A stretch of 64,000 bases of DNA, from positions 26,819-90,818 of the forward strand of contig JBAMJV010001845.1 in NCBI GenBank assembly GCA_037951105.1. Reading direction: 5' to 3'. The notes beneath the pieces were generated by a model that was not told the origin of the DNA, made no database searches, and saw only the letters and a list, made by a program, of their open reading frames with translations. This DNA is from Echinarachnius parma (lineage: Eukaryota; Echinodermata; Echinoidea; Clypeasteroida; Echinarachniidae). Made by a program: the position numbers and the translations under genes. Positions 1-10,500 of this stretch are shown piece by piece (positions within the stretch are counted from its first letter, which is position 1; each line of letters starts with the position of its first letter).

Positions 1-355
1 TAAGCCTGGAAATGGTCTTCCAGTCTAAATTATCAATGCAAATATCTCTGCAAAGGCTTCGCGACAAAGTTGCTCTTAACATTAAATATTATAGCCGGGC
101 ACCAGTAAAATTGCACCCTTGATCATCCAGGACATAACATTACTAGCATGACTAGTGACGGTTATACCGTGACTGGAATGTCAAGCGACCCTCTGTCCTG
201 TTGCCTAATCAGAACAATACTATAATGATGAGAAGCACTTACAATATTTCCGGTGGTACATGACAACCATCAATGGGCGAGTGAAATTTCACCGGTGTGA
301 AACGGTTTAACCGGTAACTGGTAATTTCTGACCCTGACCACTTAAGTGAACCTAC

Positions 356-514
356 CTCCAGGAAGGCTCTCTTGACATTCATGAGGAGGGACTGGAACAG
401 TCCTCCAATGAAGTCAGCCGGGCTTGCGATATCCAGTCTCCCGGCTCCGATCTGATGCGTCTGCAGCCCAACACCCTCTTGCTCGGCTAGAGCCATCAGC
501 TCGTTGAAGTCAAT
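356..514 (-). CDS. Patatin/EF-hand phospholipase gene, exon 10 (last in window)
   Basis: This exon of 159 bp (53 codons, phase 0 at both ends) starts after a CAG acceptor and ends at a GAG|GTAGGT donor. It begins IDFNELMALAEQEG, which completes an EF-hand loop begun in the previous exon (DTNKDGQ + IDFNE gives a 12-residue D-x-N-x-D-G-x-I-D-x-x-E loop). The rest reads as a helical tail with no motif I recognise. The donor shows the gene continues left of the window, so the C-terminus and the poly(A) site are missing. Confidence 0.8.
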
Positions 515-539
515 CTGGGAACGAAGTATCCATTCTTAC

Positions 540-830
540 ACTCGGTTTGTATGTTTGTTTTTATTTCCGTATAAAATAATCAACATCAACACAATAAAGG
601 GAACTCAAATACACAAAGAGTAATACAAATCATACACGAATTAGCAAGAACATTAAAGATAAAAGCAGAGTACATAGAATATCATAAAGAGTACGGCTAG
701 AAAAACCACATTCAGCTGACATGGCTGAAGAGCATTAGGCCAAGAGTAATCAACTATCAATATAACGATATAACTCTTGTATAACAATTTTATTTCACAA
801 ACACATAATTATCTTAATAATTATTTGAAT
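540..830 (-). repeat. 5'-truncated LINE/SINE 3' end in an intron
   Basis: On the minus strand this AT-rich piece has a short stem-loop (TTCAGCCATGTCAGCTGAA) and then an A-rich tail (GGAAATAAAAACAAACA). That arrangement is typical of CR1/L2-type LINE 3' ends and the SINEs that share them. No coding sequence is preserved and no target-site duplication could be fixed. It fills most of the intron between exons 9 and 10. Confidence 0.4.
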
Positions 831-1094
831 GGTTCCCCTCGTTTCAAATTAACTTAAACCTAGATAGAAAACAAAACAAAAAAACTCCTGTAAGTTACCT
901 TGACTTATAATCGAATAAGGGCTCAACTGAAAGAAAAACTACAGGTAGGCTAGTAGCTTGGAATTATTGAATGACCAACAGGCGATGCACTAGCATTGCC
1001 CAGTGGTCATAGCTCTTATGGTCCTCCAGTGGTCATTTCCCTGGCGGGTGATAGGAGTCTTATACGGTAAAATTTGTTGCCATTTTGTCTTTAC

Positions 1095-1190
1095 CTGACC
1101 ATCCTTGTTGGTGTCTATTTTGTCGAAGATGTCGTCCACTGACAGTCCATTACCAAAGAGGGTGACCGCATCCGTGTGTGTAAACTCCGA
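1095..1190 (-). CDS. Patatin/EF-hand phospholipase gene, exon 9
   Basis: A 96-bp, 32-codon exon between a TTTAG acceptor and a CAG|GTAAAG donor, phase 0 on both sides. It reads SEFTHTDAVTLFGNGLSVDD, then IFDKIDTNKDGQ, which is the entering helix and first half of a canonical EF-hand. The loop is finished by exon 10. Ca2+ binding is inferred from the loop residues (D, N, D, G, then I, D, E in the next exon). Confidence 0.82.
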
Positions 1191-1361
1191 CTAAAACAAA
1201 ACATAATTTGAAAACAAATTTGAATAAATAGGTACTTGAAATGAAAAATAGAAAAAAAACATGGGAATCTCGCATCCCATAATGTGCAGAACACTAAATT
1301 TCTCATTATGAACAGAAACTATTACCGCTTACAGAAGTTAAACTAACGAACGGACTCTTAC

Positions 1362-1518
1362 ATCTTTAAAAGTCTGTTTGAATTCGTCGATGTCGATTGT
1401 GTTATTGCCATCCAGGTTGTTGTCGTCGAGAACCTTAAGGAATCTTGTCATTGCGTTTGTCAGGAGCGTGTGCTGCTTCGTGGTCAGATCACGCTTGCTC
1501 TTGACTTTGATGTGCGCT
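1362..1518 (-). CDS. Patatin/EF-hand phospholipase gene, exon 8
   Basis: A 157-bp exon. Its first base completes the codon AG|A left by exon 7, and it ends in phase 0 at GAT|GTAAGAG. The peptide contains a basic stretch (KVKSKRDL), a helix (LLTNAMTRFLKVL) and an EF-hand-like loop, DDNNLDGNNTIDIDEF. The loop has two extra residues between DG and the hydrophobic Ile, so it is probably a non-canonical or weak Ca2+ site. With exons 9-10 it forms a paired EF-hand unit C-terminal to the phospholipase domain. Confidence 0.82.
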
Positions 1519-1841
1519 CTGCAGATGATGAAAACAAACAAGCAAACGGTCATTGAGGTTGCTATGCTAGGTAAGCTCCAGTACGAGTTGTTTTCGTTAA
1601 AGAACTTTCGTTGGGGATTATGTTCCCCTGTTAAAAGTGTAAGTCAGCAGCTTGTGCTGTTTCAGTGTAAGAATCCATATGCTTAGATGACTTAGATTTG
1701 TGTCCTTGAGGAGATTAAAATGATGGGTCTTTACATAATCTAGAATTATCTTTGGCATACAACAAACATATTATTAAATGCGTTAGCATTACCACCATTT
1801 CAAACGTCATAATCGTAATCAAAATCACATCGTTAACTTAC

Positions 1842-1927
1842 CTTGCCAACTTGGTGTCCGGAATAGGAGCCGGTGATGCTATAAGTTCGCTGTTGGTTGC
1901 CAGCACGTGCGAGTCATAATCGCTGAA
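1842..1927 (-). CDS. Patatin/EF-hand phospholipase gene, exon 7
   Basis: An 86-bp exon (TTACAG acceptor; GGCAAG|GTAAGT donor), entered in phase 0 and left in phase 2. It reads FSDYDSHVLATNSELIASPA and continues to LA(R). It links the end of the patatin domain to the EF-hand part. It is shorter than the other exons, but both splice sites are consensus and the phases fit both neighbours. Confidence 0.75.
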
Positions 1928-1970
1928 CTGTAAGCATGTAAAGGTAAATTGGAATTATGCTCCTGTCTCT

Positions 1971-2006
1971 GTGACTCATTGACTCAGTGACTCATGTCTC
2001 AGTGAC
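1971..2006. promoter_or_regulatory. Cluster of AP-1-like TGACTCA motifs (intronic)
   Basis: Three TGACTCA/TGAGTCA palindromes lie within about 30 bp, with a further TCAGTGAC. TGACTCA is the AP-1 (Fos/Jun) consensus. The cluster lies in the intron upstream of exon 7, next to a MITE. It may be a simple repeat rather than an enhancer. Confidence 0.25.
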
Positions 2007-2010
2007 TAAA

Positions 2011-2221
2011 GCCCGGCGCAGACAGAGCCGACTCGACCCGATCCGACTGGTTTTCAGTCAGGCTAGAGTGAGTTTCGCTCAGTCGGAGCCGATCCAACAT
2101 GTTGAATCGGCCTCGAATGACCTCCGACTGGCACTTGACTGGAAAAACCGGAGTCTTGAGGCAGCGCATACTGAGTTAATCAGGCTGAAAAACAGTCGGA
2201 TCGGCTCTGTCTGCGCCGGGC
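2011..2221. mobile_element. MITE, 211 bp, TIR GCCCGGCGCAGACAGAGCCGA
   Basis: The first 21 bases match the reverse complement of the end exactly, and homology continues for about 30 bp into the CGATCCGACTG stretch. The interior is a weak fold-back with no ORF. I could not define the target-site duplication, so the superfamily stays open. It lies in the intron between exons 6 and 7. Confidence 0.65.
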
Positions 2222-2248
2222 ATTAGTAATCACTTGTTTAAATTTAGG

Positions 2249-2299
2249 GTGGTTGGTTGGTTGGTTGGTTGGTTGGTTGGTTGGTTGGTTGGTTGGTTG

Positions 2300-2331
<32 letters not shown>

Positions 2332-2470
2332 GTTGGTTGGTTGGTTGGTTAATTGGTTGGTTGGTGGGTGGGTTGGTGGGTGGGTTGGTGGGTGGGTTGG
2401 TCGGTTGGTTGGTTCGTCGGTCGGTCGGTCGGTCGGTCGGTCGGTCGGTCGGTCGGTCGGTCGGTCGGTT
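2249..2470. repeat. (GGTT)n / (GGTC)n microsatellite
   Basis: Over 200 bp of GGTT units with GGGT variants grade into pure GGTC units. Because the array lacks stops it produces spurious Gly/Trp/Leu/Val-repeat reading frames on the plus strand; these are not genes. Confidence 0.95.
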
Positions 2471-2563
2471 GATTTGTCGACCTGTATATTAATCGATTGA
2501 AAGAATGACCATTAACATAATATCGAACATTTCATACATACATACATTTATTAGTTGTTTATC

Positions 2564-2644
2564 TTAAAATAATAATTCCAAACGTCTGCCGAACCGTTCT
2601 TTATTGGTGAGAAGGTTGACGACATCGTCAAGAGGGAGACTGTG

Positions 2645-2650
<6 letters not shown>
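2564..2650 (-). pseudogene. Ghost copy 2 of exon 6 (3' half)
   Basis: On the minus strand this matches the second half of exon 6 (PLDDVVNLLTNKERFG compared with PLDAVAKLLTKKERFG), with an internal deletion after ERFG and loss of the GTAAG donor. It is followed by a (TGAT)n microsatellite. It is a decayed tandem duplicate. Confidence 0.75.
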
Positions 2651-2680
<30 letters not shown>

Positions 2681-2696
2681 CGTTTGCCTTCACTTA

Positions 2697-2792
2697 TAAT
2701 AATCATTCCAAACGGATCTCATCATGCTCATTTATGTACCCAAACCGTTCTTTATTGGTGAGGAGTTCGGCGCGTCAAGAGGCAGTCTATTA
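2697..2792 (-). pseudogene. Ghost copy 1 of exon 6 (3' half)
   Basis: A second decayed copy of the exon 6 segment from CCTCTTGACG to the ATTATTATAAG donor region. Small deletions shift the frame, so the reading PLDA then runs to a stop. It is again bordered by a (TGAT)n run. The two ghosts and the true exon form a three-member tandem series about 130-150 bp apart. Confidence 0.75.
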
Positions 2793-2845
2793 CTTTGATT
2801 GATTGATTGATTGATTATAATGCATTCAGTCATTGGGATTCTTAC

Positions 2846-2976
2846 AATAATCATTCCAAACGTCTTCTCGTTGATGTAGCCGAACCGTTCCTTCTTGGTG
2901 AGAAGTTTGGCGACAGCGTCAAGAGGCTGCATTCTCTTCAGAAACGAATCCTCTGGCTTCATGGAGAGCCACCATC
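2846..2976 (-). CDS. Patatin/EF-hand phospholipase gene, exon 6
   Basis: A 131-bp exon (CCTAG acceptor; ATTATT|GTAAGA donor). It starts with GA, which completes the Gly codon split by exon 5 and gives FDG-WWLSMKPEDSFLKRM, and ends KTFGMII in phase 0. This is the C-terminal part of the patatin fold, after the catalytic Asp. Two decayed partial copies follow it downstream. Confidence 0.85.
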
Positions 2977-3339
2977 CTAGGAAAATCAAAGTAGAACACT
3001 GGAAAGATAATCCTGCTACAGTAATTACTTGCAAATGAAAACATTACAGTGATGGTGAATCAATGTGCTTGTCATTGAAGCTGAGATCATCTTCCTGTAC
3101 CCCTTGTTTTGTCTTTAGAAATAGGTTCATTTGTGTAAAACAAAGAAGAAATGGCACAAGGAGAAAGGAAATTTCCTGAACAATAATCAAGAGGATTTTG
3201 TGTAGAACTATACAACTGTTGAAAACGTATGGCTACGTAAAGCAAAACAAAGCTCAAAACAAAAAAGACTCAGCAACCAAAGAAAAACAAGACAAAACTG
3301 AGCAAACCGTTTTTTGTTTAAAAATGATATTTTTCTTAC

Positions 3340-3435
3340 CATCGAAGCAATGGACAGGGTAGTTGCAGATGACACCGCCGTCAATGTACACGTCCGTCCG
3401 TCCCATGTAATGGCGCTTGTACGGGACGAAGACAC
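3340..3435 (-). CDS. Patatin/EF-hand phospholipase gene, exon 5 (catalytic Asp)
   Basis: A 96-bp exon (AACAG acceptor; CGATG|GTAAG donor), phase 1 on both sides. It encodes VFVPYKRHYMGRTDVYIDGG and continues VICNYPVHCFD. The DGG motif is the catalytic aspartate of the patatin Ser-Asp dyad, and the YP after it matches the family pattern DGG-x(3)-N-x-P. Confidence 0.9.
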
Positions 3436-4157
3436 CTGTTGAATTACAACATTTAAGATTTTAAAAGTCATCAATATTTCCTTCTAGCGTCGAGATTACA
3501 ATTCTCGACGTAAAATTTATAAAATAATGTCTAAAATATCTGCACTTTTGCATGATATGAATATGCATTTTCCGCGGGTACAAAAAGGTCGACCATAAGT
3601 TTAAGTTTAACTAAAAAACTACTGAAGTTCAATTTAGAATCTTAGTGAAACACCTCCAGGGGTTACAGCTCGTTTTTGCAAATGTTTGTTACCCCCAAGG
3701 TTCCGTCATACAGAAGGTTCATTCATCCCAAATTTGTGTTAGTCCGAAGTTTCGCTTATAAATCCGCACATTTCTGGATCTACTATTCGGATTTCATATT
3801 CATATTAAAATGTGATATGCCCGCTAAGTGATGTTAAGAAATCTGTGGTAAATGAATTTTAGTAATGGGTGAAAATGCAAAGTGATATTTGCAAACTCCG
3901 TGCACTAATAATGTACACAGATGAAATTCTCCAAGAGAGAATTTCAAATCCTAACACTTCGATCATAAATATATAACAATTTATAACAAAATAGAAATCG
4001 AGAAAACCAAAATCCCATTCCATACTTCTATTGGTAATACATATACACCAAGCTATTTGAAAACCGGTCTTTGAAAAACTGTTCGATAGTTCGATGAAAG
4101 TACTGTTTTGTGGATTTGTGGACAATGATACAGATCCCTCTAAACGAGAAAACTTAC

Positions 4158-4296
4158 CCGGTGCTGACATTGACATCCGTACGGCAGTGATGATCGGCAT
4201 ATTGGGCGTGGTCTTTACGTGGCAATACTCCTCCATCATCAGACTCAGGTTGGTGACCACTACGCACAGCTCTCTCCCAGTCCTATCGTAGAGGTC
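4158..4296 (-). CDS. Patatin/EF-hand phospholipase gene, exon 4
   Basis: A 139-bp exon (CACTTAAG acceptor; CCGG|GTAAGTTT donor), entered in phase 0 and left in phase 1. It reads DLYDRTGRELCVVVTNLS and ends MPIITAVRMSMSAPG. The TG-x-L-x-V-x-x-T-N-L strand and the AVR-x-S-x-S-x-P helix are characteristic of the bacterial-type patatin fold. It lies after the largest intron (about 10.7 kb), which contains an intact LINE. Confidence 0.88.
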
Positions 4297-4609
4297 CTTA
4301 AGTGTATTGGACAGAAAAAATGGACAGACCAATATGAAAATTAAGAAACGACGATCGTTTGCTGCAGCGATTATTCATCGCGAAGTTACTCACACCGTTA
4401 TCGTTTCATAAATATCCTTTATGTTATACATGGAAATAAAATGGTGAGGATGAAGGAAACGATAGTGATTATTTATTGTGATCGAGGTCTTCTGAGTTAT
4501 AGGATGGTGTGTCCCGTTCTTATCAGATCTGCCATGGGTTAAGTGATCTGCCTGATATGGGTAGGGAGCAGCAATATTATTGTTGATGAATTGTCTTGCT
4601 GAATGACAA

Positions 4610-4680
4610 ACGCTGTGGGCATACACGGGATTCGAACTCGGGATCTCACAATTTTCGCTACATCGTAGAGCACTCTTTAT
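4610..4680 (-). other. tRNA-like B-box remnant
   Basis: The minus strand has GAGTTCGAATCCCG, a good RNA polymerase III B box, downstream of CTCTACGATGTAG-like sequence. No full cloverleaf can be drawn. It is probably a tRNA-derived SINE fragment. Confidence 0.25.
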
Positions 4681-4730
4681 GGTTTATTTTGATATGATAG
4701 TAACAAAACAATGAATGACGTATATACTGT

Positions 4731-4879
4731 CAGTGGCGTAGACAGGTTTTTACACCTGGGGGGATGATTTGCCGTTCACCGGACCAAGACCAATTTGTTC
4801 GCGGCCGAGACCACCTGCCGAACTATTTCGAGACCAAGACAATTGCTTGAAAGTCATCTCAGTGGGGGGGGGGGGGGGA
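4731..4879. repeat. hAT-like element end (CAGTGGCGTAGAC family)
   Basis: It begins CAGTGGCGTAGACAGG and matches about 145 bp of the element at 14207-14982 almost base for base up to a poly-G run. Only this end is present; a fragment of a different MITE follows directly. The CAG-x-GGCG start resembles hAT termini. Confidence 0.55.
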
Positions 4880-4887
4880 TAGGGGAG

Positions 4888-5220
4888 TTTCAGAAATGTA
4901 CAAAAGAGGTTTTTAAATATTTTTTGATTATATCTCTATCTAATCACTATTTCAACAAAACATCACATGCACAATATTTTATTTAAAATGATTGAAACCG
5001 ATGAGTGTTTAGAAAGCGCCCTCTTGAGTTTTAACAGCTCTTTTTTAATGATAACGGGCTTTTTACTTAGTCATTTGTAATTTTGTATTCCTTTCGAGCA
5101 TGGTGGAGTTATAACCGTTAGTTTGTAAATGTAATGTAATGGTGCAGGTTTTGGTTACTACAATTCAGTTTGAGCAAAACTGTACTCTCTTTACCAAAAC
5201 TCAACTATATATCCCTTTAA
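4888..5220. mobile_element. Right half of 'AAAGGGATAG' MITE
   Basis: It matches the right half of the MITE at 12865-13440, from GAAATGTACAAA through TTTCGAGCATGGTGGAG to the terminal TATCCCTTTAA. The left half is absent: truncated, or replaced by the hAT-like end beside it. No ORF. Confidence 0.7.
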
Positions 5221-5449
5221 TTTGAAACCTTACTCGATAGACATGTATAACCAATGAGGTTCTATAGAACCTGTCGTTGTTGATCCCTAACTTCTCACAC
5301 GGGCCGCTATAGGCAGGGATACAAGCGATCCATTCGACAATAATCTTTAAAGGTTTTAAAGTAATGGCGGCGTCAGACTAGAGCCACGCTCTAGCCACGA
5401 TCTAGACAATAGCTGATCACAATCACTGGAATGTATCTGCAAAATGTCT

Positions 5450-5760
5450 TTTGTCCAATGAGGATATGAATGGGAAGATTATCTCACATGTGTCAATAGA
5501 AATCCTTCCATGAATGCACAGACAATAGCTCGCTGAACAAAAGACTAGGTCGCCAAATTAAGACCCACGACCGACCCACGACCGCTTTTTAAGCTTTGGA
5601 CATGTCGAAAGCGCTCGAAAGCGGTCGTGAGTCTTTGGCGATATACTCTTTTGTTTAGGGAGCCATTGTATGTCCATGCATGAGAGGCTATCCTTTCACC
5701 TATGTGCGATAATCCTCCCATTCCGTCGTCATTTAATCATCGTTCGGACAATGCTTCGCC
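5450..5760. repeat. Imperfect foldback repeat
   Basis: Arms 5450-5582 and 5623-5760 are reverse complements with many mismatches. Shared blocks include GAATGGGA-GATTAT, AACAAAAGA and CGCCAAA...ACGACCG. The loop holds two CGACC(C)ACGACC repeats. It is probably an old MITE in the large intron. Confidence 0.5.
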
Positions 5761-5789
5761 TCCCACTGCCAAATTTATGAATGGGGATT

Positions 5790-6703
5790 AGGAGCGTAGC
5801 AATTTTATGAATGGGGATTAGGAACGGCGCGAGAGCGTACCTATGTGTGACGGGGATATTAAGTAGGTAATTTATGTCGGGCGGTTTTTTATTCATTTTT
5901 AGGATAAATCGATCTCTTTAGTTCCCCTTCCATTATCCTTCAGAATTTGTCTCCTTCTTAGAGTAGTGCAACAAAAGACCATAACAAATCAACCATGTCG
6001 AATTTGTTTACGCTCCTATTCTGAATATTTTTATATTGTTATATACTTAGAGGGGGCTGCCATCTCAATCCGTACTTTAATTTCTTGTAATGGTTTACTG
6101 CACATCCTTTCAAAATGAGAGAACGTTATTACATGATGATGATGGGGCCCTAGTATGCATGGAACAAAGCCAAATCAAAGCTTATACGAATTAACAGGAT
6201 TGTGACTTTTTATACCGACCCTTCTTTTTAACTTTCTAGTTCTTAGCTGGGCTGCTACATTATTATTGAACAGTTTTGGCGCCAGACGCACAAAAGCTCG
6301 TTGCGTGTGCATGTGTGTGAGTGTGTTTGTGAAGGTTCAGACATTACACGGTTGACCGCATCTCGCCACACCCATGCCCACGGGTCAGTTAAAACCATAT
6401 TGGTTAAAACACGTGGACTATAATGACAACGGACTGCCTACGTCACAATCAGTGGCGTAGATCTGTTTTGAGAAGTCGGGGATGATGCGAGAGAGCGGTG
6501 CGACCAAGCCCGAGGGCGTGATATGCCCAAGGGTGGGAGGGGATATCCCCCTTCCCAGGGTAGGGAGCTTTTGCAATTTTACATTTGAAATAATGCAATC
6601 TGGTGCATACCTTGGAAGAAAATTGTATATGATATAATTTAAGAAAGCATGACTTAAATCATCTACCTCATGATTATACCGACATACAAACACAAACAAA
6701 CCT

Positions 6704-6737
<34 letters not shown>

Positions 6738-7540
6738 ACATACACACACAAACACATACGCACACATTTGAAATTGGTGTTTAAAATATCACTTAAAAAG
6801 TATGGTTATTATTATTATTATCATTATTATCATCATTAACATCTTTAGTTCTGTAATGCAAAACCAGAAAGCTCCCAGGGGCTCCGCCCCCTGGCCCCAT
6901 TATAGTCATTTGACTCTGTTTCCTGAACGCGTATGAAAATTGTATTCAGGAACTCCAGCTATGCCCACTCAAATTTAGCTAACTCTATATCTAACTGTTT
7001 AATAGCTAACTATGTTTCCTTTTTGAATCTGGACAACAATTGTGTCCCCCTCTGTCACTTCGGGTAATTCATCGGCAATATCAAAATTGAGATTATTAGT
7101 GTTTTGAATTCTCTCGGATTTCAGCTTTAAAATGATATATAACTTGCTACATATAATTGTCATGAAGGAAAGAAAAACGCAATTTAATAACGCGGACCAG
7201 AGCTCAGATATTTGTCAAACAACAGAGAAAATCGCTTCTAAAGTTTCGCATCCATTCAGAAAAGCATCCTCACAGAGCGAGCGAGCGGTTGAACAAATTC
7301 TCGGTTTGACCGTTCGTTTTTCACAATCGATCGTGAAAATAGCGTTATCAACAAACAATATAACGCATGCGCAGTTTACTGTTATTCCTCGGCCAATCAG
7401 CAAAGCTTTCGTATCGCGGCATGAAGCCTAGTCAAATAGTCGTACCGACACATACAGTAAAACTTGTACAAAGCCGCTCCAGTTTCGTACAATTGCATGC
7501 AAGTTAACCCGGCGGGCTAGCTGGCATGACCCCCTCGATC
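5790..7540. other. Large-intron sequence with simple repeats
   Basis: I see no coding sequence. It contains a small tandem duplication (TTTATGAATGGGGATTAGGA, 5776-5823), a hAT-like CAGTGGCGTAG end at 6450, a (CA)n run at 6702-6757 and an (ATT)n run at 6808-6830. At 7365-7400 there is CATGCGCA (NRF1-like) and CCAATCAG (CCAAT box), which may belong to the LINE promoter downstream. Confidence 0.4.
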
Positions 7541-7544
7541 ATAA

Positions 7545-10500
7545 CAATGAATTGGTGTGTGTGACGTCATGGCCGACAGACTCACTTTTCACAAGCTCCC
7601 GATTTTCTACTGAAAATCTTCCTTATTTTCACTTATCTTGTTTCTTTTGCTTCTCTTAAATTCTGCAAATGGGTTTCTGACAAGTTAGAATTGTAGAAGC
7701 CAACTGTTGAATACTTAGTTATTGCAAAATACTGGATTTTGGTCAACATTTGGATTTCCTCTTCCCATCACCTTATTCACTACACAACTTTGAATAGATG
7801 GGACTGCATTGAAGCTGCACCTTACTTCAATACTACAGCACACTGCACATACAGCTACACAGCTACACTGTAGTCTACCACCATGCCACTGTCTTTATAT
7901 CTATAGTGGGACATTAGCACAGGACTTGTTTGTATAATTCAACCCTTTGCTCTGACTGTGAGTATCTTCCAGCTTTTAAGAAATTATGATCATCCTTCTT
8001 CAAATCCAGCATTGGATCGTGGACTTCTATGTGTTTTGTAAGTTTATGCTTACCACAATTGCTTCATTTATACTCATTTAAATTGAAGCTGAAAATTTGA
8101 ATTCATGCCAATAGCCAGTCTATGTCTTGGCTAGCAATTGATTGTCTGACTTTGCTTCGGACTTCATTGCTATTCCTACATCTTCCTGCATCAAATCCAC
8201 TGTGGTCTTCAAGGTTTAACGCCACCATGATGACATCAAGAGTATCCTGCAATACTCCAAAGGCGAAGCCACACCCTGTTGTAATGATATTTTTCTTCAT
8301 CATCACCACAATCCTCGTGATCTCGAGAACCAATACACGAATTGATCTTGCCAACTCCTCTCACCGCAACTCCAGTGTCACTGTGCTCTTCTCCTGTACG
8401 CATCCTAATGATGTAGGAAATTGGAGCCTTACACTGCGTTTCCTGGCAGACCAAAAATGCAGAAAAGAGTCGCCCATACTACATTTTCAATCAACATCAC
8501 CCGGCCACCTAGCGATTCTCCTTCTCCTCGGCGGTCAGGTGGAACTGAATCCAGGCCCAAATGACGTGGTTCATGATTTCCCTTGTGCAATCTGTAACAA
8601 CGGTGTTAACGACCATGACGCTGCACTTCTCTGTGATAACTGTAACTTTTGGTGCCATATCTCCTGTGTTGGCATCTCTAAGGAATCCTATGAGGTACTC
8701 CAGAACCGTTCAAGCTTCTCATGGATATGTTGCAGATGCGGCAGTGCAAATATCGAGTCTAGTTCAATATTGAGTGAAACCGACTTTACAAACCCAAACC
8801 GTTTTTCGTCTCTCCAGTTAGACGATACCAGCATCGTCCTCGAATGTGACGGTCTCCCCCAGACGTCTACTCCTACTTTGGAAAGCTCAAGGGGGCTACC
8901 TCGCCCGCATTTCTCTACTCGAACTAAGAACCGGAGAAAGAATATCAAGACAGTCATTGTTAATTGTAACGGACTAAAAAGCATCTCCAAACAGGGACGC
9001 TTTCAAGCTTTGATTGATCACCACAGACCGGATGTTCTCATTGGCTGCGAATCCAAACTTGATAGCAGTGTTCCCACCCATAGCATATTTCCTAGAAGTT
9101 ACAACGTCTTCCGCAAGGATAGAAATCAGCCTGGAGGTGGCGTATTCGTTGCAGTACACGAATCTCTGATTGTCACCAACTGTCCCGAGTTTGATGTGGA
9201 TTGTGAGCTCATCTGGTGCAACATCCAGTTTACTAATGCGAAACCGCTGTACATAGCCAGCTTTTACCGTCCACCTAGTAACCGGAAACAAGGCTTAGAT
9301 GAACTTCACCAATCTTTGTCCAAACTATTGACTAAACATCGACGTAGCCACCCGAACATCATCATCGGAGGCGATTTCAACCTCCCTGACATCAACTGGG
9401 CATCATGCACCACGTCAAACCCTCCTACTGCGAGCTCCCACCAGCATCTACTGGATCTTTTGCTCGAGCATTCTCTGATGCAACTCGTCAGGGACATTAC
9501 ACGGCCTGAGTCTAGCAATGTCCTGGATCTTGTCATAACCTCCAATCCTGGACTGGTGTCGGAGGTATGTGTTCACCCAGGCATCTCGGACCACCACATA
9601 GTGTCATTTACCTTCTCGGGTAACCCAAGAACTGCTCCCAAGCCACCCAGGAAAGTCTTCCAGTTCCACAATACGGATCAGAAAGGGCTCAAGGATGCTG
9701 TCGACAAGTTCACCACCAACTTTCTTCTGTCATCTGAAGAACTCAACTCTGTCAATAAAAACTGGACCACTATATCAAATTTTCTCAACAACTGCATGTT
9801 AGATTATGTTCCATCTAAAATGACAAAGAACAGATTTCACCTCCCTTGGATTAATCACAGCTTGAAAAGGCATATGCGGAAGAGGGACAGACTCTTCAAA
9901 AAAGCACGAAGTCGTCCCAGCACCTCATCGTGGCACGCATGTAGACAGCACCGCAACAAAGTTGCCAAACTAGTAAACCATGCACACCAGGAATACATCA
10001 ACAACGTGATCGGAAACAGCCTCACTGACAACCCCAAGTCTTTCTGGTCTTACGTAAAACTCAAACGCTCTGAGAACATCGGAATTCCTCCTCTACGCAA
10101 AGAATCCAAGCTGTACGCCTCTGACAAGGACAAGGCAGAATGTTTGAACTCGTATTTCCAATCTGTCTTCACTGAGGAACAAAACCAGCAAGAGCACATG
10201 CGTGGGCCTTCTCCTTACGGGAACATTGGTCATCTTCATGTCCATCGTCCTGGAATTGTGAAGCAACTATTGCAGCTCAACCCAGCAAAGGCAAGTGGAC
10301 CAGACGAGTTACCACCCAGACTCCTGAAACTGATCGCCCACGAGATTGCTCCAGCCTTGGCTTTCTTGTTCCAGCAAAGCCTTAACACCGGTGTCGTCCC
10401 TACACCATGGAAACAGGCTTTTGTAACACCCATCCATAAGTCGGGCGACAAATGCAATCCTTCCAACTACAGACCAATCTCGCTGACCTGCATCTGTTGC

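Noticed and set aside
2234..2500. Gly/Trp/Leu/Val-repeat reading frames
   Set aside because: Products of the GGTT/GGTC microsatellite.
6418..6765. 115-codon Cys/Val-rich frame
   Set aside because: Read through a CA microsatellite and a hAT-like fragment; no coding evidence.
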